NCBI RefSeq assembly: GCF_020012125.1
Contig: NZ_JAIFAG010000001.1
Span: 3,286,001 to 3,350,000, forward strand
DNA: 64,000 nucleotides
Source: Hymenobacter psoromatis
Lineage (GTDB): Bacteria; Bacteroidota; Bacteroidia; Cytophagales; Hymenobacteraceae
Reading direction: 5' to 3'
A program made the translations under genes and the position numbers. The notes below the pieces were generated by a model. It was not told where the DNA came from and made no database searches. It worked only from the letters and a program-made list of their open reading frames with translations. Shown in pieces: positions 36,414 through 44,671 of this stretch (its first letter is position 1; the number at the start of each line of letters is the position of its first letter).

Positions 36414-37589
36414 GTGTCGTTACCTCCTCTCGCTTCCCTACCCCCCGCGCTTCTATTGCTGCCGCTGCTTTTGGTGCAGGGGTGGTTTTGGCTTCGGTAT
36501 TTCCGGCCCTTCGCGCGGCGGCCTCCAGAAGCAGCGGCCGATGCGCCGGGGCCGGATACGGAGCCGGTGTCCATCATCGTGTGCGCTCACAACGAGCTGG
36601 ACAACCTGCGCGAGCTGATTCCGGTGCTGCTACGCCAGGACTACCCCCCCGGTTTTGAGCTGGTGCTGGTGGACGACCGCAGCCAGGACGATACCTATTT
36701 ATTTACGCAGCAGCTGAGCCAATACTACCCCGGCCGCTTCCGGCTGGTGACCGTGACGCACACGCCGGCCGGCTTCGCCTCCAAAAAATACGCCCTCACT
36801 CTCGGCATCAAGGCCGCCCGCCACGCGCATCTTCTTTTTACGGATGCCGACTGCCGCCCCGTCGGCCCCGACTGGCTGCGCCTGATGCAGCGCGGCTTTC
36901 AGGCTTCCCTACCCCACCGGGGGGGGGTAGGGGCCGATATCGTGCTCGGCTACTCGGGCTACGCCGAACGGCCGGGCCTGCTTAACCGGCTCATTCGCTA
37001 CGACACGCTGCTCACGGCCGCCCAATACCTGGGCCTGGCCTGGGCGGGGCGGCCCTACATGGGGGTAGGGCGTAACCTGGCCTATACCCGCGGCACCTTC
37101 CAAAGCACCAAGGGCTTTGCCAGCCACATGCGGCGGCTCAGCGGCGACGACGACCTGCTGGTGCAGGACGCGGTGGCCCTGGGAGCGCGCGCCGCCGTGG
37201 TGGCCGACGCGCCCGCCCACACCCTGAGCCAGCCCGCCGAAACCTGGGCCGCCTGGTGGCGCCAGAAGCGGCGGCACCTCTCGGCCGGCAGCCGCTACCG
37301 GGCCGCCGACCGCCGCCGGCTGGGCTTTTTTATGGGCAGCAACGGCCTTTTTTACTTGCTTACGCCGGTCATTTTGGCAGTTGGATGGAACCGCGAAAAC
37401 TTGGTATCTTTGGCCATAATCTGGTTGGTGCGAACATTGCTACTGCTGGCTGTTTATAGGCCGCTGGCGCGCCGGCTGCGCGCTAATTTCCCGCCGCTGC
37501 TGCTACCAGCGCTCGACTTTCTCTACTTTGTCTTTTATGGTGCCTGGGGGATTTCCCTATTTCGGCACCGTTCGCTCCAATGGAAATAA
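36414..37589 (+). CDS. Membrane glycosyltransferase family 2 protein
   Basis: A 391-residue GT-A enzyme anchored in the inner membrane. The first helix (LPPALLLLPLLLVQGWFWL) is followed by the catalytic domain: PVSIIVCAHNELDNL, LVLVDDRSQDDT, the metal-binding FTDADCRPVG, GVGRNLAYTRGTF, the GDDDLLVQD acid-base motif and WWRQKRRHLS. Two or three helices close the protein. The start is GTG at 36414 because the helix begins immediately and no ATG precedes the domain. This set of motifs is common to processive or polyprenyl-using GT2 enzymes; the sugar is unknown. Its last ten bases overlap the start of the ECF sigma gene, so the two are co-transcribed. Confidence 0.9.
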   Translation: MSLPPLASLPPALLLLPLLLVQGWFWLRYFRPFARRPPEAAADAPGPDTEPVSIIVCAHNELDNLRELIPVLLRQDYPPGFELVLVDDRSQDDTYLFTQQLSQYYPGRFRLVTVTHTPAGFASKKYALTLGIKAARHAHLLFTDADCRPVGPDWLRLMQRGFQASLPHRGGVGADIVLGYSGYAERPGLLNRLIRYDTLLTAAQYLGLAWAGRPYMGVGRNLAYTRGTFQSTKGFASHMRRLSGDDDLLVQDAVALGARAAVVADAPAHTLSQPAETWAAWWRQKRRHLSAGSRYRAADRRRLGFFMGSNGLFYLLTPVILAVGWNRENLVSLAIIWLVRTLLLLAVYRPLARRLRANFPPLLLPALDFLYFVFYGAWGISLFRHRSLQWK

Positions 37590-38203
37590 ATCCGAACGAT
37601 ATTCAGAAACAATTTTCCTCCAAAGCCAAGCACGATTTTAAGCTCATTCGGGCTGCCGTGGACCACGGCGACGAGAAAGCTTACGCCGAGCTGATGCACA
37701 TCTATAAGAAGCCCGTTTTCCACGTGGTGCTCAAGATGGTGCGCAACCCCGACGACGCCGAGGACCTGACCATCGAGGCCTTCGCCAAGGCGTTCAAAAA
37801 CCTCCACAAATTCAACCCCGAATTCGCGTTCAGTACCTGGCTGTTTCGCATCGCCACCAACAACTGCATTGACTTTATTCGCAAGAATAAAATCAAAACC
37901 ATGAGCATTGACTCGGCAGTGAAGATGGGCGACGGCGATGAGATTCAGCTTGAGTTTCGGGATAACGACCTCAACCCGGCCGACACAACGATTAAGAATC
38001 AGAAAATCGAAATCATGCGCCACGTCGTGTCGCGCCTGCCCGATAAATATCAGCGCCTAGTGAGCCTACGCTACTTCGACGAGCTGAGCTACGAGGAAAT
38101 CGCCACCGAACTAAAAGCGCCCCTGGGTACCGTGAAGGCGCAGCTGCACCGCGCCCGCGAGCTGCTTTTTGACATGGTGAAGGACAAGAAGGAAATTATT
38201 TAA
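37580..38203 (+). CDS. ECF-type RNA polymerase sigma factor
   Basis: A 207-residue sigma-70 family protein. Region 2 is at about residues 40-105 (MVRNPDDAEDLTIEAFAKAFKNL, FSTWLFRIATNNCIDFIRK) and region 4 at 140-200 (LPDKYQRLVSLRYFDELSYEEIA, GTVKAQLHRARELL). Regions 1 and 3 are missing, as expected for ECF factors. No anti-sigma gene lies next to it, so it may be of the housekeeping-like ECF type common in Bacteroidota. It overlaps the GT2 gene and thus is expressed with it. A 42-bp inverted repeat follows the stop. Confidence 0.93.
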   Translation: MEINPNDIQKQFSSKAKHDFKLIRAAVDHGDEKAYAELMHIYKKPVFHVVLKMVRNPDDAEDLTIEAFAKAFKNLHKFNPEFAFSTWLFRIATNNCIDFIRKNKIKTMSIDSAVKMGDGDEIQLEFRDNDLNPADTTIKNQKIEIMRHVVSRLPDKYQRLVSLRYFDELSYEEIATELKAPLGTVKAQLHRARELLFDMVKDKKEII

Positions 38204-38222
38204 TTCTTGCCTGGCAGACCGT

Positions 38223-38331
38223 AAGAACGTCATGCTGAGCCTGCCGAAGCATCTCTACCGCGTAAGTACTCCTAACGTTTGAAGTTAGGTACGCGGTAGA
38301 GATGCTTCGGCAGGCTCAGCATGACGTTCTT
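38223..38331. repeat. Perfect 42-bp inverted repeat
   Basis: Arms at 38223-38264 (starting AAGAACGTCATGCTGAGC) and 38290-38331 are perfect complements around a 25-base loop. It begins 20 bases after the sigma-factor stop and ends 56 bases before the rsmG ATG. A degraded relative with GCTCAGCATGACGGTC lies at 56493-56510. Confidence 0.9.
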
Positions 38332-38386
38332 CTTTAGTACGTCCTTCTTTGCTACTCCTACCCCCTATCTTTTGTCGGAAGCCTGC

Positions 38387-39001
38387 ATGTCGCTCCTTAC
38401 CAAGTACTTCCCTAGCCTCACTGCTCACCAGCGCGCTCAATTTACTCAACTCGAAACCGAGTTTAAAGCCTGGAATGCGCAAATAAACCTGGTGGCCCGG
38501 CCCGATGCCGACAACCTCGTGGAGCGGCACCTGCTACACTCGCTGGGCCTAGCCAAGGTGGTGCAGTTTCCGGCCGGCAGCGCGGTGCTGGACGTGGGCA
38601 CTGGTGGCGGCCTGCCCGGCCTGCCGCTGGCCATCCTATTTCCGGAGGTGAAGTTTCACCTCGTGGACAGCATCGGCAAGAAAATCCGGGCCGTGCAGCT
38701 GATGGCCGCCGACCTGGGCCTGACCAACGTCACGGCCGAGCAAATCCGGGCCGAGGACGTGCGCGAAAAATTCGACTTTGTGGTGAGCCGCGCCGTGGCG
38801 CGCCTGGCCACTTTTCACCCCTGGATTAGGCACAGCTACAAAAAACACCCCGCGCCGGGTGCAGGCTTGTATTATTTAAAAGGCGGCGACCTGACGGAGG
38901 AAATTGCCGAAAGCGGCCTCGTGGCGCAGGTCGTGGACCTAAGCAATTTTTTTGAGGAAGAATTTTTTGAGACGAAAAAAGTGGTCGTAGTGCCGGCGTA
39001 G
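38387..39001 (+). CDS. rsmG: 16S rRNA (guanine527-N7)-methyltransferase RsmG
   Basis: Methylates N7 of G527 in 16S rRNA with SAM. I start the protein at ATG 38387 (MSLLTKYFPSLTAHQRAQFT), which is the usual N-terminus; the frame is open to 38321 but that part lies in the inverted repeat. The 204 residues carry the family motifs: FKAWNAQINLVARP, HLLHSLGLA, the SAM loop VLDVGTGGGLPGLPLAI, HLVDSIGKKIRAVQ and VVSRAVARL. Length is normal. It is a single gene facing the convergent MscS gene. Confidence 0.95.
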   Translation: MSLLTKYFPSLTAHQRAQFTQLETEFKAWNAQINLVARPDADNLVERHLLHSLGLAKVVQFPAGSAVLDVGTGGGLPGLPLAILFPEVKFHLVDSIGKKIRAVQLMAADLGLTNVTAEQIRAEDVREKFDFVVSRAVARLATFHPWIRHSYKKHPAPGAGLYYLKGGDLTEEIAESGLVAQVVDLSNFFEEEFFETKKVVVVPA

Positions 39002-39045
39002 AGTTACTGAGTAATTTTCATTCCTCCTTCTTCTATATTCTCCCT

Positions 39046-39852
39046 TTATTTCTTCTCGCCTTGCTGCGCGAAAAATTGCTGCAACGCCTCCAGCATGGTC
39101 TTGCGCAGGGCGTCTTCCTTGCCGGGCGTGGTGTGCGCCTGGAAGGTGATGGTCATGGCTGCGCCCGGCGTGAGAGTGGTGATGCTGACTTGTGGCTGGG
39201 GGGTAGGGAGCACATCGGGCAGCGCCTTTAGCAGCGGGAGCGCTTGCTGGCGCAGGGTGTCAAGGTCGGTGGTAGCGGGCAGGTCGAGCGGCACTTCTAC
39301 TACGGCTTGCTGGGGGTGGGCTTTGTTGACGAGCACGCCGTTGGAGGTCGCGCCGTTGGGCAGAATCACGATGTCGCCCAGCGAGGTGAGCAGGATGGTA
39401 TTGAAAATCTGGATGGCCTGCACAGTACCGCTTTTACCTTGGCTTTCAATAACATCACCTACCACAAAGGGCTTGAAAATCAATATCAGTACGCCGCCCG
39501 CAAAGTTGGCCAGCGTGCCCTGCAAAGCCAGGCCCACCGCCAGGCCTGCCGCTCCCAGAATAGCCACGAAGGAGGTCGTCTGAAACCCCACCATGCCCGC
39601 TGCCGAGATGAGCAGCAGCACCTTGAGCAGGATACTGAACATGCTGGTTACGAACGAGCTGAGCGACACGTCGAGCCGCGCCGTGGCGTTCGCCACCAGT
39701 CGGCTCAGCCAGCTGATGACCCACCAGCCCACCACCAGCAGCACAGCGGCCGCAGCCAGCCGCGGCAGATATAGCGCCGCCAGCGTGCGCAGGTGGTCTA
39801 CGTAAAAATCAACGTTGCTGAGCGACAGCGGTGCGGGGACAGGCAGGGGCAT
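39046..39852 (-). CDS. Small-conductance mechanosensitive channel (MscS family)
   Basis: A 268-residue inner membrane channel that opens on hypo-osmotic shock. It has three N-terminal helices; the third, pore-lining helix is the Gly/Ala-rich stretch VAILGAAGLAVGLALQGTLANFAGGVLI, followed by the conserved FKPFVVGDVIESQGKSGTV beta domain and GDIVILPNGATSNGVLVN. The C-terminal alpha/beta domain ends in a short charged tail. Size and layout match basic MscS without the extra domains of MscK. It stands alone on the minus strand upstream of the convergent rsmG. Confidence 0.93.
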   Translation of the reverse strand: MPLPVPAPLSLSNVDFYVDHLRTLAALYLPRLAAAAVLLVVGWWVISWLSRLVANATARLDVSLSSFVTSMFSILLKVLLLISAAGMVGFQTTSFVAILGAAGLAVGLALQGTLANFAGGVLILIFKPFVVGDVIESQGKSGTVQAIQIFNTILLTSLGDIVILPNGATSNGVLVNKAHPQQAVVEVPLDLPATTDLDTLRQQALPLLKALPDVLPTPQPQVSITTLTPGAAMTITFQAHTTPGKEDALRKTMLEALQQFFAQQGEKK

Positions 39853-39916
39853 AAGGGATAGGGAAACGGTAAAGCAAGCAGCCTTTCGGATAGGGCAAAA
39901 ATAGGAGATGAAATCC

Positions 39917-41872
39917 CTAGCGCCCGGCGGGCAGCAGCGCCACGCGCAGCATTTTATCCCCGATTTCGAGCCGTTGCACTACCTCCATTCCTTGCGTTAC
40001 CTGGGCAAAGATGGTATAGCGGCCGTCGAGGTGGGGAGTAGGCTGGTGAGTGAAAAAGAACTGACAGCTCTCGGTATCCTTGCCGGCCGAGGCCAGGCCC
40101 ACGGCCCCGGCATCGTAGCGCAGCTCCGAAAACTCGGAGCGCAGGTTGTAGGGCGTGCTGCCCGAGCCGTCGCCGCGCGGGTCGCCGCCCTGCGCCACGA
40201 AATCGGGCACCACGCGGTGAAAATACAGCCCGTCATAGAAGTGCTGGTTGAGTAATTGCACAAAGCTGGCCACTGAGCCGGGGGCTTCTACTACTTTCAA
40301 TTCCAAGATAATAACGCCCTTGGTGGTTTCCATTCGCACTTGCTGGCCCACCGGAATACGCTGCACCAGCGCCCAATCGATGAGGTGCTGGCTAGCCGGG
40401 CCGACGGGCATGGGCGTGGGTTTGGGCGCTTTCGTGAGCTTATCCAGGGCCTGCTGCAAACCCAGCCACGCCTCAATTTCGCGGGGTAGCGTGAGCTTAC
40501 GTTGGGCCTGACGCAGGGCGGCTTCGTCGGCGGGCTGGGGGGTAGGCACGAGCGCGGGATTGGCCAGCGCCTCGGCGGCGGTGGCGAGCTGGGCCACGTC
40601 GCCGCCCGCCAGCGCCCGCCGCAGCGCCGCCGTAAAATCGGCCTGCCGGGCGGTGGGGAAGCTTTTAGCGCTTCGCAAACTCACCAGCGCCGCCAGCGCC
40701 GTGCCGGGCACCACGGGCGGGCCGGTGGTCAGCGTAGCCTCTTTCGCCAAAAAATCAAACTGCGCCGGGTCTTCGCTGAGGGCAGTAAGTAGCGCGGCTT
40801 TTTCGTATTGGTTGGGCGTGCGCTGGTAACGAGCGCGGATGGTATCGGCCAGGGCCAAGCGGCGGGCGGCGCGGGCGTGGTGCAGGGCCGCTTGCAGCAG
40901 CGTGGCGCGGGTGCGCCAATGCTGCGCGCGGCGCACGTAGCCCAGGAAATCGGCGCTGGCCCAGAGGCTGTCGGTGGGCACGCGCAGCAGCCACTCGGCG
41001 GCCGTCAGGGTTTCCTGAGCCAATGGCCGGGTCAGGCCCTGGTCGATGGCCGCTACGATGCCGATGGCCGCCCGCGCCGGCAGTGCCCGCAACGCCGCGA
41101 TGCGTACCCGGTGGTCAGCGTCAGTGTCGGCGGCTCTTAGTAAGGCTTCTACGGCCGCCGGCCGGCCCACCCGGCCCAGGGCCGACGCGCAATTTTCGCG
41201 CACGAAATAATCTTGGTCATTCCCCACGGCTTGCAGCAGCACTGGCAGCGCCACTTGCGCCAGCGTCGAGTCTTGGCCGCGCACCCGCGCCAGGGCCGCC
41301 GACGCGCCGGCCCGCGCCGGGGCCATCCCTACCCCCTTCTGGACCAGCAACGCCGTGGTTTGGCGCACCACCTCGGGCGTAGCCAAGCCGCGCAGCGTGG
41401 CCCGGTACAGCGCCCAAGCCCGGCCGGGCGCGGCGGCTGAGTCGGGGCCAGGCGGCTTCACCTCCCAGATTTGGCTGACCGTGCGCTTGGTGACGCAGCG
41501 GCTCAGCGCCTCGTAGGCGGCGCGGCGGGCGGGGGCGCTGGCTTCGGGCCGGGCCAGGCGCTGGGCCAGGGCGGGCACGGCCGCGCTGTCGCCGGCCTGG
41601 CCCAGGGCGAAGGCAGCAGCGCGGCGCACGGCGGGCGTTGCGTCGTTTAGCAGGGGTAGGAGCGCGGGCAGGGCTTTTTTGTCTTGCACCGAGGCCAGGG
41701 CCTCGGCGGCGGCGGCGCGGTAAACCGGATTTTTATTTTGCAAAAAAGGCAGCAGCGCGGCTGTTTGGCGCTCGTCCTGGGCGGTGGCGATGCGGCGGCG
41801 CGTGGCATCGGCGTAGGGGTGCGCGGGCGGGGTAGGCGGCGCGGCGAGCAGCAGAAGCAGCAAGTGGAGCAT
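39917..41872 (-). CDS. HEAT-repeat protein with C-terminal cyclophilin domain
   Basis: An exported protein of 651 residues. After a signal-like start (MLHLLLLLLAAPPTPPAHP) come many HEAT repeats over roughly residues 35-480, for example NPVYRAAAAEALASVQDKKALPALLPLL and ATPAVRRAAAFALGQAGDS. Residues ~505-651 form a cyclophilin-type peptidyl-prolyl isomerase: ILELKVVEAPGSVASFVQLL, FYDGLYFHRVVPDFVAQGGDPRG and FFFTHQPTPHLDGRYTIFAQV. The catalytic Arg of FHRVV is present. Cyclophilins usually stand alone; here the HEAT solenoid could hold a substrate or partner in the periplasm. I recall similar fusions in Cytophagales. It is divergent from queA. Confidence 0.9.
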   Translation of the reverse strand: MLHLLLLLLAAPPTPPAHPYADATRRRIATAQDERQTAALLPFLQNKNPVYRAAAAEALASVQDKKALPALLPLLNDATPAVRRAAAFALGQAGDSAAVPALAQRLARPEASAPARRAAYEALSRCVTKRTVSQIWEVKPPGPDSAAAPGRAWALYRATLRGLATPEVVRQTTALLVQKGVGMAPARAGASAALARVRGQDSTLAQVALPVLLQAVGNDQDYFVRENCASALGRVGRPAAVEALLRAADTDADHRVRIAALRALPARAAIGIVAAIDQGLTRPLAQETLTAAEWLLRVPTDSLWASADFLGYVRRAQHWRTRATLLQAALHHARAARRLALADTIRARYQRTPNQYEKAALLTALSEDPAQFDFLAKEATLTTGPPVVPGTALAALVSLRSAKSFPTARQADFTAALRRALAGGDVAQLATAAEALANPALVPTPQPADEAALRQAQRKLTLPREIEAWLGLQQALDKLTKAPKPTPMPVGPASQHLIDWALVQRIPVGQQVRMETTKGVIILELKVVEAPGSVASFVQLLNQHFYDGLYFHRVVPDFVAQGGDPRGDGSGSTPYNLRSEFSELRYDAGAVGLASAGKDTESCQFFFTHQPTPHLDGRYTIFAQVTQGMEVVQRLEIGDKMLRVALLPAGR

Positions 41873-41933
41873 GGGCCGGAGAAGGGTTGCGGCCGAAAGT
41901 AATACCCCGGCGGCGCGAACTTTGCGGCGCGCA

Positions 41934-42032
41934 TAGGGTGCGGGACTGGCTCCCGGCCGTCGTTGCTCAAAAACCCGAACGAAAGCAGTACCAATCGTTC
42001 AACGCCGGGCGGGGGCAAGCCCCGCACTCTAC
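41934..42032. repeat. TAGGGTGCGGGACTGG repeat, copy B
   Basis: Same order as copy A at 32372: TAGGGTGCGGGACTGG at the left, GTTCAACGCCGGGCGGG in the right half, and GGGCAAGCCCCGCACTCTAC at the end. The middle differs from copy A. It ends three bases before the queA ATG. Confidence 0.8.
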
Positions 42033-42034
42033 TT

Positions 42035-43279
42035 ATGGACCCTCATCAGCTGCACATCCAGGATTTTCATTACGAGCTGCCCGCCGACCGCATCGCGCCC
42101 GAGCCGCTGGCCGACCGCGCCGCCAGCCGCCTGTTGGTGAGCCGCCGGGGCGTTATCTCGGATAAGACTTTCCGCGACTTGCCGGATGAGCTGCCGGCCG
42201 ATAGTCTGCTCATTTTCAACGACACGCGGGTGGTGCGGGCGCGGCTGCTGGCCCAGCGGCCCACGGGCGGCGCGGTGGAGTTGTTTTGCCTGGAGCCGGT
42301 GGCCCCGCACCGCGCCTTGGAGCCAGCCTTGCAGCAAACCGGGGCCGCCACCTGGCGCTGCCTGGTGGGCAACGGCCGCCGCTGGAAAAGCGGCCCGGTG
42401 AGCCTCAGCTTCCAATTCGCGGGCCAGCCGGCTACCCTCTGGGCCGAGCGCCGGGCCCACGAGGCCAGCGGCGAAAGCCTGCTTGATTTCCGCTGGGAGC
42501 CGGCTTCGCTGCCCTTCGCCGAGGTGCTGCGGGCGGCCGGGCACCTGCCCCTACCCCCCTACCTGCACCGCGCCGCCACCCCCGCCGACGCCGTGCGCTA
42601 CCAAACCGTGTACGCGGCCCACGAGGGGGCCGTGGCCGCGCCCACCGCCGGCCTGCACTTTACCCCCGAGCTGCTGGCCGAGCTGGCCGCCCGCGGCATT
42701 GCCACCGGGCAGCTGACGCTGCACGTGGGCGCGGGCACCTTCCAGCCCGTCAAGGCCGAGACGATGGCCGACCACCCCATGCACGCCGAGCCGATTATCG
42801 TGTCGGCCGGGCTACTGCGGCAGCTGCTGGCACACCGGCCGCGGCCGGTTATTGCGGTGGGCACCACCAGCTTGCGCACCCTGGAAAGCCTGTATTGGCT
42901 GGGGGCGGCGCTGGTGCGCGGCAGCCCTACCCCCGCCGCCGCGCTCGAAGTGAGCCAGTGGCAGCCCTACGCCGCCCTACCCCCCGGCGCGGCCGAGGTG
43001 CCGGCCGAAGCCGCTTTGCAAGCGCTGCTGGCCCACCTGGAGGCCACCGGCTCGGCGGCGGTGGAGGCAAGCACGCGGCTGCTCATTGCGCCTGGCTACC
43101 GCTTCCGGCTGGTGCAGGGGCTGATTACGAATTTTCATCAGCCCGAAAGCACGTTACTGCTGCTGGTGGCCGCCCTACTGGGGCCAGGCTGGCGCGCAGT
43201 GTATGCACACGCGCTGCGCCAGGGCTACCGGTTTTTGAGCTACGGCGACTCTTCGTTGCTACTGCCAGGCGCGGAGTAG
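42035..43279 (+). CDS. queA: S-adenosylmethionine:tRNA ribosyltransferase-isomerase
   Basis: QueA builds epoxyqueuosine on tRNA by transferring and rearranging the ribosyl group of SAM onto preQ1-34. I start it at the ATG at 42035 (MDPHQLHIQDFHYELPADRIA); the frame is open to 41963, but that stretch is a dispersed repeat. The 414 residues contain DLPDELPADSLLIFNDTRVVRARL, LPLPPYLHR, YQTVYAAHEGAVAAPTAGLHFTPELL, TLHVGAGTFQPV, NFHQPESTLLLLVAAL and the closing FLSYGDSSLLLP. It follows tgt in the same pathway. Three CTACCCCC words lie in its coding strand. A -7-like GAACTTTGC near 41917 may be its promoter. Confidence 0.95.
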   Translation: MDPHQLHIQDFHYELPADRIAPEPLADRAASRLLVSRRGVISDKTFRDLPDELPADSLLIFNDTRVVRARLLAQRPTGGAVELFCLEPVAPHRALEPALQQTGAATWRCLVGNGRRWKSGPVSLSFQFAGQPATLWAERRAHEASGESLLDFRWEPASLPFAEVLRAAGHLPLPPYLHRAATPADAVRYQTVYAAHEGAVAAPTAGLHFTPELLAELAARGIATGQLTLHVGAGTFQPVKAETMADHPMHAEPIIVSAGLLRQLLAHRPRPVIAVGTTSLRTLESLYWLGAALVRGSPTPAAALEVSQWQPYAALPPGAAEVPAEAALQALLAHLEATGSAAVEASTRLLIAPGYRFRLVQGLITNFHQPESTLLLLVAALLGPGWRAVYAHALRQGYRFLSYGDSSLLLPGAE

Positions 43280-43399
43280 AATTATTTCAGGATTTTCTTG
43301 TTTTTGGCACGGACTTTGAAAAGTTTTCGCCATCGAGAATGGCAACCCAGGCTGGGAGGCCGCGTAAAAGACCTCGAAAATACCTTTCCCCCTTTCGCC

Positions 43400-43708
43400 A
43401 TGAAAAAAGTAATTCTGCTACTCGCCGCCTGCGCTTTCACCACCGTTTCTTTCGCCCAGACTGCCCCCACCACCGAAGTGAAGGTCCGCGATAATGGCAC
43501 CAAGAAAGTAGTCACCAAAACCGGCAAAACCAACGTGGGCCAAGCCCTCGAAAACACGGCCGATGCGGCTGGCAATGTGGTTAGCAAAGCTGGCCACGCC
43601 GTGAAGCACGGTGCCAAGAAAGGTACCAAAGCTGTAAAAGGCACCAGTCTTAAGGCCAGCCGCAAGCTGAAGAAAGACACCCACAAAATGGACACCAAAT
43701 CGGAATAG
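43400..43708 (+). CDS. Small exported Lys/Ala-rich protein
   Basis: A 102-residue protein with a clean signal peptide (MKKVILLLAACAFTTVSFAQ) and a mature part rich in Lys, Ala, Thr and Gly, with a run resembling KAGHAVKHGAKKGTKAVKG. The frame is open upstream to 43298 but the signal peptide fixes the ATG at 43400. The mature part is strongly basic, probably amphipathic or disordered, and might bind envelope polyanions; this is a guess. I do not recognise a family. It ends in a strong terminator shared with the convergent gene. Confidence 0.8.
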   Translation: MKKVILLLAACAFTTVSFAQTAPTTEVKVRDNGTKKVVTKTGKTNVGQALENTADAAGNVVSKAGHAVKHGAKKGTKAVKGTSLKASRKLKKDTHKMDTKSE

Positions 43709-43717
43709 TGCTCTTTT

Positions 43718-43773
43718 TTATAAGGCATAAAAAAAAACCTGGCTTTGGCCAGGTTTTTTTTTATGCCTTATAA
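43718..43773. terminator. Bidirectional 26-bp terminator
   Basis: Arms 43718-43743 and 43748-43773 are perfect complements with a 4-base loop TTTG. A run of nine A in one arm pairs with nine T in the other, so either strand yields a GC stem followed by U. It lies between convergent genes, and the minus-strand gene ends inside it. Confidence 0.95.
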
Positions 43774-44016
43774 GTTGCTGAAAGCTTCATTAGTGGGCTT
43801 TTCGTGCAGCTCGTGCAGCACCTTTTCAATAATACTTTGCCCCAACAGGCTAACTCCGGCGTTGAGCACGACGAGAGCGGCGGTGCCGGCCGGCACCCAG
43901 GCAGCAGGTTCTTTTCTGGTTTTGAGTTCGGCGGCCCAGCCGACGAGGCAAGCACCAGCCCCGATGCCCAGCAATCCTACGGGTGCCAAGAGCAGCCATT
44001 TTTCTTTGTGTGTCAT
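43768..44016 (-). CDS. Small two-helix membrane protein
   Basis: An 82-residue protein with two hydrophobic segments (WLLLAPVGLLGIGAGACLVGWAA and AAWVPAGTAALVVLNAGVSLLG) and a charged C-terminal tail (IIEKVLHELHEKPTNEAFSNL). The stop codon lies within the shared terminator, which supports a real gene. The family is unknown to me; homologues of this size in Bacteroidota are generally annotated as hypothetical. Confidence 0.7.
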   Translation of the reverse strand: MTHKEKWLLLAPVGLLGIGAGACLVGWAAELKTRKEPAAWVPAGTAALVVLNAGVSLLGQSIIEKVLHELHEKPTNEAFSNL

Positions 44017-44671
44017 GGATAGTAGCGAAAGCAGATGATTTTTAAAAAGGAAAAACTAACAGGCCAGATAATATTACTTGTGCGGGGCTACCTGAGTTGC
44101 CACGCTACTTCTAACTCAGCTCTGAGGGCACGGTGAAAACTTAGTTTTGATGGGTAACACAACATTTTTCAGTCAGAATTTCAGCTCCAGACTTAGAAGA
44201 GTAGGGCTGTCGTTGGCAAAACTTACGCATCCTTGGCAGCATCTCTTCTTTTTGCAGAAGTCATTTAGCTGAGTATTATCATATATTTCATAAATAATAT
44301 ATTTACGAGCTCTTCATTAGTAGTTTTAGGGTTTCTGGCGCTTAAGACTGCTTTTTCTGCCGCCCCCAATTAGCTGTAATCCAACGATATTACTTGGATA
44401 CTGGTGAGCACGTTCGCCTTTGGCGACTCGGCTCTTAGTACTTATACCAAGTGGCCAACCTGGTCGTACTCATTCGGGTAAATACTAAAAATGAACTTCG
44501 CGGCCTCGGTACCAGCCAGCACGATGAAATCTTGCTGGCCGCGTAAGGAGACTAGAATTTGACGTGCTTAAGCTGGAATGAGAGTGCATTTGTGCTAACG
44601 CATAATTTCTCATCCCAAATTCTTAGTTGCTAATTTCCCCCGTGACTCAGTTATTTTTTTCTGACTACGAT
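44017..44671. other. 655-base AT-rich gap with a possible gene remnant
   Basis: No full gene is visible. On the minus strand between about 44565 and 44446 a frame reads ILVSLRGQQDFIVLAGTEAA then KFIFSIYPNEYDQVGHLV and a stop, with amino acid use like a real protein end, but an in-frame stop just upstream leaves only about 40 codons. The rest (44040-44400) is AT-rich and non-coding in all frames. Confidence 0.35.

Noticed and set aside
35641..36618. A 325-codon plus-strand frame opposite tgt and running into GT2
   Set aside because: It is the antisense reading of the well-supported tgt gene and has no recognisable domain.
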